From an uncultured Eubacteriales bacterium (GTDB lineage Bacteria; Bacillota; Clostridia; Oscillospirales; Oscillospiraceae), in contig USIH01000120.1 in the NCBI GenBank assembly GCA_900554705.1, forward strand, positions 1-6,646: a stretch of 6,646 nucleotides of DNA, given 5' to 3'. The translations under genes were made by a program, and so were the position numbers. The notes below the pieces were generated by a model. It was not told where the DNA came from. It worked only from the letters and a program-made list of their open reading frames with translations, and searched no databases. Numbering within the stretch: the first letter of the stretch is position 1; the number at the start of each line of letters is the position of its first letter. This document shows positions 3,928 to 6,646 of the stretch, one piece after another.

Positions 3928-6646
3928 ATGAAACAACATCTCAAACGTGTGCTCGCGCTGGCATGTATGCTCGCCGTACTGCTCTGCGCGCTGCCCTTCG
4001 CGGCTTCCGCTGCGGAGGTCGGGGAGTTTACCGTGCTGTCCACCACGGATATGCACGGCCGCTGCTGGGACAAAAACGTCCTGACGGGCGGCAGTGACGG
4101 CGCCAATATGCTCGCCGTTGCGACCGCCGTAAAGCAGCTCGGGAAGGAAAACACCATCCTCATCGACAACGGCGATCTCTATCAGGGAACGCAGGTCTCC
4201 GGCTACCAGCTCTCGCAGCAGGCTGCCGGCGCGACGACCGACCCGAACCCCATGGCGTTGTCCCTTGCCGAGATCGGATATGATTTTGCCATGCTCGGCA
4301 ATCATGAGTTCAACTATTCGTGGAAGGTCATGAGCGACGTGCGCAGCTATCTGCAAAGCAGAAACGTCTCCACCCTCTGCGCGAACCTCTACTATGACGG
4401 CACGGACGGCGTGCACGCGCGCGGCGAAAACGTCTTCACGCCCTATGCGTTCAAGACCTTCACCGTAAACGGCAAGGCGTTCAAGGTCGCTATCATCGGC
4501 TTTGAAAACACCGACTGCCCGCGTTGGGACGTCGCCGATAACTACCCCGGCATCGTCTTTACCCATCCGGACAACCCCACCGGCTCCATGGCTTGGGAGG
4601 CGGAGCGTTACCTTGCGCAGGTCAAGGCCGAGGGTGCGGACGCCGTCATCGTCGCTTACCATTCCGGCATGGGCGACCCCACCGATCCGGCGGACATCCG
4701 CTTCGGTGTGAACTCCGAAAATCAGGTCGCTTCCATGATCGCCAACAATACCGGCATTGATCTGGTCATCGCCGGCCACGACCACAGCATCTACACGAAC
4801 GTAAGCTGCAACGACAAGAGCGGCAAGGCCGTTCCCGTTGTCAACGGCGGCGGTCAGGCTCTGACCGTGACGACCTTTGCCGTCGCGGAGGACGGCACGC
4901 TCAGCGTGAAGGAAAACAAGAACCTCTCCCTGTCCGGCTACAGCGCCGACGCCGACCTCAAGGCGAAGATCGCGCCCTACGCCGCCGCCGCCGAGACCTA
5001 CGTCTCCCAGCCGGTCGGTCACCTGACGGGCACGTGGGACAGCGTTTCGAACTACTACCTCGCGCGCAGCGACGCGATGGATCTGGTCAATCGCGCACAG
5101 ATCGCGCGGGGCACCGTCCATCTGCTGGAGAAGTATGCCACGCCCGAGGCGGTCGCGGCACTCAAGGAAAAGACCGGTTTGGATCATCTCTCCGTCGATC
5201 TGTCCGCGACCTCCGTGGTCATCTCCGGCGGCTACAAGGTCAAGGCAGGCGAAATGTCCATGAAGGATATTTACCGTCTCTACCGCTATGACAATTCCCT
5301 CTATCTCGTTCCGCTGACCGGCGCGCAGATCAAGGGGATCTTGGAGTTTAACGCCTCCGAGCGCCTCTCCGTGAGTACCATGAGCGGCACGCCCGTCTTT
5401 GCCACCAAGGGCGACGATTTCACGAACCCCATCTTCTACGGGCTGGATTTCGTCTATGATATGTCCCGCGAAATCGGCGACCGTGTGATCATCCGTCAGT
5501 TTGCCGACGGCAGAGATTTCGACCTTTCAAAGACCTACCTCATGGCGATCAACAACTACCATCTGAGCAACGGCCCCTTCAAGGACTACAAGCCCGATGA
5601 TGCCATCTGGTCGCAGAGCGACGACATGGACGGCGCGACGGTGCAGACCCTGATCGCCGAGTTCCTCGCCGCCGCGGAGCCGGACGGCGTTGCGCCCGCT
5701 CCTTCCGACTGGAGCATCGTTTACACCGGCGAGATCAAGCCCGGCACGGCCGAGGGCAAGTACATCGGCAAGCTCGCGCAGACACCCGAGAGCCTCAGGA
5801 GCGGCGACACCGTGATGATCTATCATGTTGCGGGCAACCAGCTCCTTGCCACCAACGGCGCGGACATGGGACCGGTCGCAAGCACCGAGGTCAGCGTGGG
5901 CGACAAGGAGATCGGCACGGACGACGAAAAGGCGATCTTCACGCTGGAGATCGACGCGGAGGGCAAGGCGCTCTTCCGTGACGCCGACGGCAACTATCTC
6001 ACGGCGGTGAGCGGTCTGAAGATGGTCTCTCCCGCGACCGAACTGAGCACATGGGATATCCAGCCCGTCGGTTCGGATGGCATTGTTCATCTGCACAGCG
6101 TCAACGCCGCTTATAACGGCAATAAGAACCAGTATCTGGAGTTCTACTCCGGCAAATTCACAACCTACGGCCTTGGTTCCGGCGGCGGTGCATATGAGTA
6201 TATGATCTTTGTCGTGCCTGCTGCCGTCTGCGCGCATGAGCATACACGCACGGACAGCAAGGCCGCCACCTGCACGGAAGGCGGCTATGAGCGCACGGTC
6301 TGCCTCGACTGCGGCATGGAGCTTGCAGGCATGAGCGAGCCCGCGCTGGGACATGACTACCGGCCGAGCGTCGTCGCCCCCACCTGCACGGAGAAGGGGC
6401 ACACGCTCCACACGTGCAGCCGCTGCGGCGAGAGCTACAAAAACGCCTACACGGACGCGCTGGGGCACAGCTACAAGGACGGCAAGTGCACCGTCTGCGG
6501 CGAGAAGGATCCGAGCTACCAGCCGCCGGTTGACAACACGCCGAAGTACGAAGACTTTAAGGATCTTCCCGCAAACGCGTGGTATAAGGAAAGCGTCGGC
6601 TACGCCCTTGCAAACGGCCTCATGAACGGCACCGGCGACGGTATCT
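3928..6646 (+). CDS. Secreted CpdB/YfkN-like cyclic phosphodiesterase/nucleotidase with SLH domain (partial, 3' end outside window)
   Basis: The first 906 residues are present and the frame is open to the right edge. AGGAGG (3916-3921) lies 6 bases before the ATG. A signal peptide (residues 1 to about 28: KR near the N-terminus, hydrophobic core, ASA-type cleavage site) shows export. Residues 33-300 are a calcineurin-like phosphoesterase with the metal ligands in order: TTDMHG (39-44), DNGD (80-83), GNHEFNYS (124-131), YHSG (244-247) and GHDHS (283-287). Residues 360-550 are the 5'-nucleotidase C-terminal domain; DIYRLYRYDNSLYLVPLTGA and AINNYHLSNGPF match CpdB better than UshA, and the UshA-type GGIR is replaced by GGYK (434-437). 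Expected activity: hydrolysis of 2',3'-cyclic nucleotides and of 3'- or 5'-nucleotides to nucleoside and phosphate outside the cell. Residues 592-765 form a beta-rich domain I cannot name. Residues 768-861 hold Cys-x-x-Cys repeats (C792/C795, C830/C833, C854/C857) with GHDY/GHSY ends. An SLH domain starts at about 877 (FKDLPANAWYKESVGYA), indicating wall attachment. Exact substrate is unsure. Confidence 0.95.
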   Translation, partial: MKQHLKRVLALACMLAVLLCALPFAASAAEVGEFTVLSTTDMHGRCWDKNVLTGGSDGANMLAVATAVKQLGKENTILIDNGDLYQGTQVSGYQLSQQAAGATTDPNPMALSLAEIGYDFAMLGNHEFNYSWKVMSDVRSYLQSRNVSTLCANLYYDGTDGVHARGENVFTPYAFKTFTVNGKAFKVAIIGFENTDCPRWDVADNYPGIVFTHPDNPTGSMAWEAERYLAQVKAEGADAVIVAYHSGMGDPTDPADIRFGVNSENQVASMIANNTGIDLVIAGHDHSIYTNVSCNDKSGKAVPVVNGGGQALTVTTFAVAEDGTLSVKENKNLSLSGYSADADLKAKIAPYAAAAETYVSQPVGHLTGTWDSVSNYYLARSDAMDLVNRAQIARGTVHLLEKYATPEAVAALKEKTGLDHLSVDLSATSVVISGGYKVKAGEMSMKDIYRLYRYDNSLYLVPLTGAQIKGILEFNASERLSVSTMSGTPVFATKGDDFTNPIFYGLDFVYDMSREIGDRVIIRQFADGRDFDLSKTYLMAINNYHLSNGPFKDYKPDDAIWSQSDDMDGATVQTLIAEFLAAAEPDGVAPAPSDWSIVYTGEIKPGTAEGKYIGKLAQTPESLRSGDTVMIYHVAGNQLLATNGADMGPVASTEVSVGDKEIGTDDEKAIFTLEIDAEGKALFRDADGNYLTAVSGLKMVSPATELSTWDIQPVGSDGIVHLHSVNAAYNGNKNQYLEFYSGKFTTYGLGSGGGAYEYMIFVVPAAVCAHEHTRTDSKAATCTEGGYERTVCLDCGMELAGMSEPALGHDYRPSVVAPTCTEKGHTLHTCSRCGESYKNAYTDALGHSYKDGKCTVCGEKDPSYQPPVDNTPKYEDFKDLPANAWYKESVGYALANGLMNGTGDGI
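6231..6510 (+). repeat. Tandem Cys-x-x-Cys protein repeats inside the phosphoesterase gene
   Basis: Two and a half degenerate repeats are encoded. Unit 1 runs from about residue 773 to 811 (ATCTEGGY...CLDCG...ALGHDY), unit 2 from 812 to 849 (PTCTEKGH...CSRCG...ALGHSY), and a short third ends CTVCGEKD (854-861). Each full unit has a single Cys, a CxxC pair and a terminal GH, a spacing that could hold a metal ion such as zinc, or form disulfides outside the cell. Such units are common just before SLH domains in Clostridia surface proteins, where they probably act as spacers. The DNA repeats are too diverged to be recent duplications. Confidence 0.75.

Noticed and set aside
3904..5187. Minus-strand 427-codon frame opposite the surface phosphoesterase
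   Set aside because: The plus strand has a signal peptide, all phosphoesterase metal motifs and a strong ribosome binding site; this is a codon-bias shadow.
5527..6468. Minus-strand 313-codon frame
   Set aside because: Antisense to the C-terminal domains of the phosphoesterase; composition is that of a shadow frame.
3928..6646. Phosphoesterase gene as a broken gene or pseudogene
   Set aside because: The frame stays open with intact catalytic motifs over 906 codons; it is incomplete only because the window ends inside the SLH domain.

Overview
The window looks like a chromosomal segment of a GC-rich Gram-positive (Firmicutes) bacterium, most likely a gut Clostridia member of the Oscillospiraceae/Ruminococcaceae type. 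Three things point there: strong AGGAGG-type ribosome binding sites, a secreted protein that ends in an S-layer homology (SLH) domain, and a glycerol kinase and nucleoside kinase of recognisable low-G+C-phylum type in a GC-rich genome. The taxonomic placement is inference; there is no rRNA or other marker gene.

Layout. Positions 1-156 hold no gene but contain three successive inverted repeats, two of them unbroken palindromic hairpins, downstream of the minus-strand genes. Positions 157-3669 are a compact minus-strand cluster, transcribed right to left: a uridine kinase-like nucleoside kinase (3669-2737), then glycerol kinase glpK (2722-1166, 14 bases later), then a membrane-bound XRE-type regulator with a LiaF-like C-terminal domain (1134-157, 31 bases later). 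An extended -10 promoter (TGCTATAAT) lies in front of the first gene, followed by a dyad over the predicted start of transcription. Positions 3670-3927 are a divergent intergenic region. From 3928 to the right edge runs the first 906 residues of a large secreted surface phosphoesterase of the CpdB/YfkN type (2',3'-cyclic-nucleotide 2'-phosphodiesterase / 3'- or 5'-nucleotidase). It carries an unidentified beta-rich domain, Cys-x-x-Cys repeats and the start of an SLH domain, and the window cuts it off.

How the genes may work together (inference): the surface phosphoesterase would release nucleosides and phosphate from nucleotides or RNA breakdown products outside the cell, and the divergently transcribed kinase would phosphorylate imported nucleosides. 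Glycerol kinase supplies glycerol-3-phosphate for lipids and teichoic-acid-like polymers. The co-transcribed regulator resembles envelope-stress sensors, so the minus-strand cluster could link precursor supply to the state of the cell envelope. I saw no defence system, CRISPR array, transposase, integrase or RNA gene. The least explained parts are the hairpin cluster at the left edge, the regulator fusion, and the altered regulatory loop of glycerol kinase.
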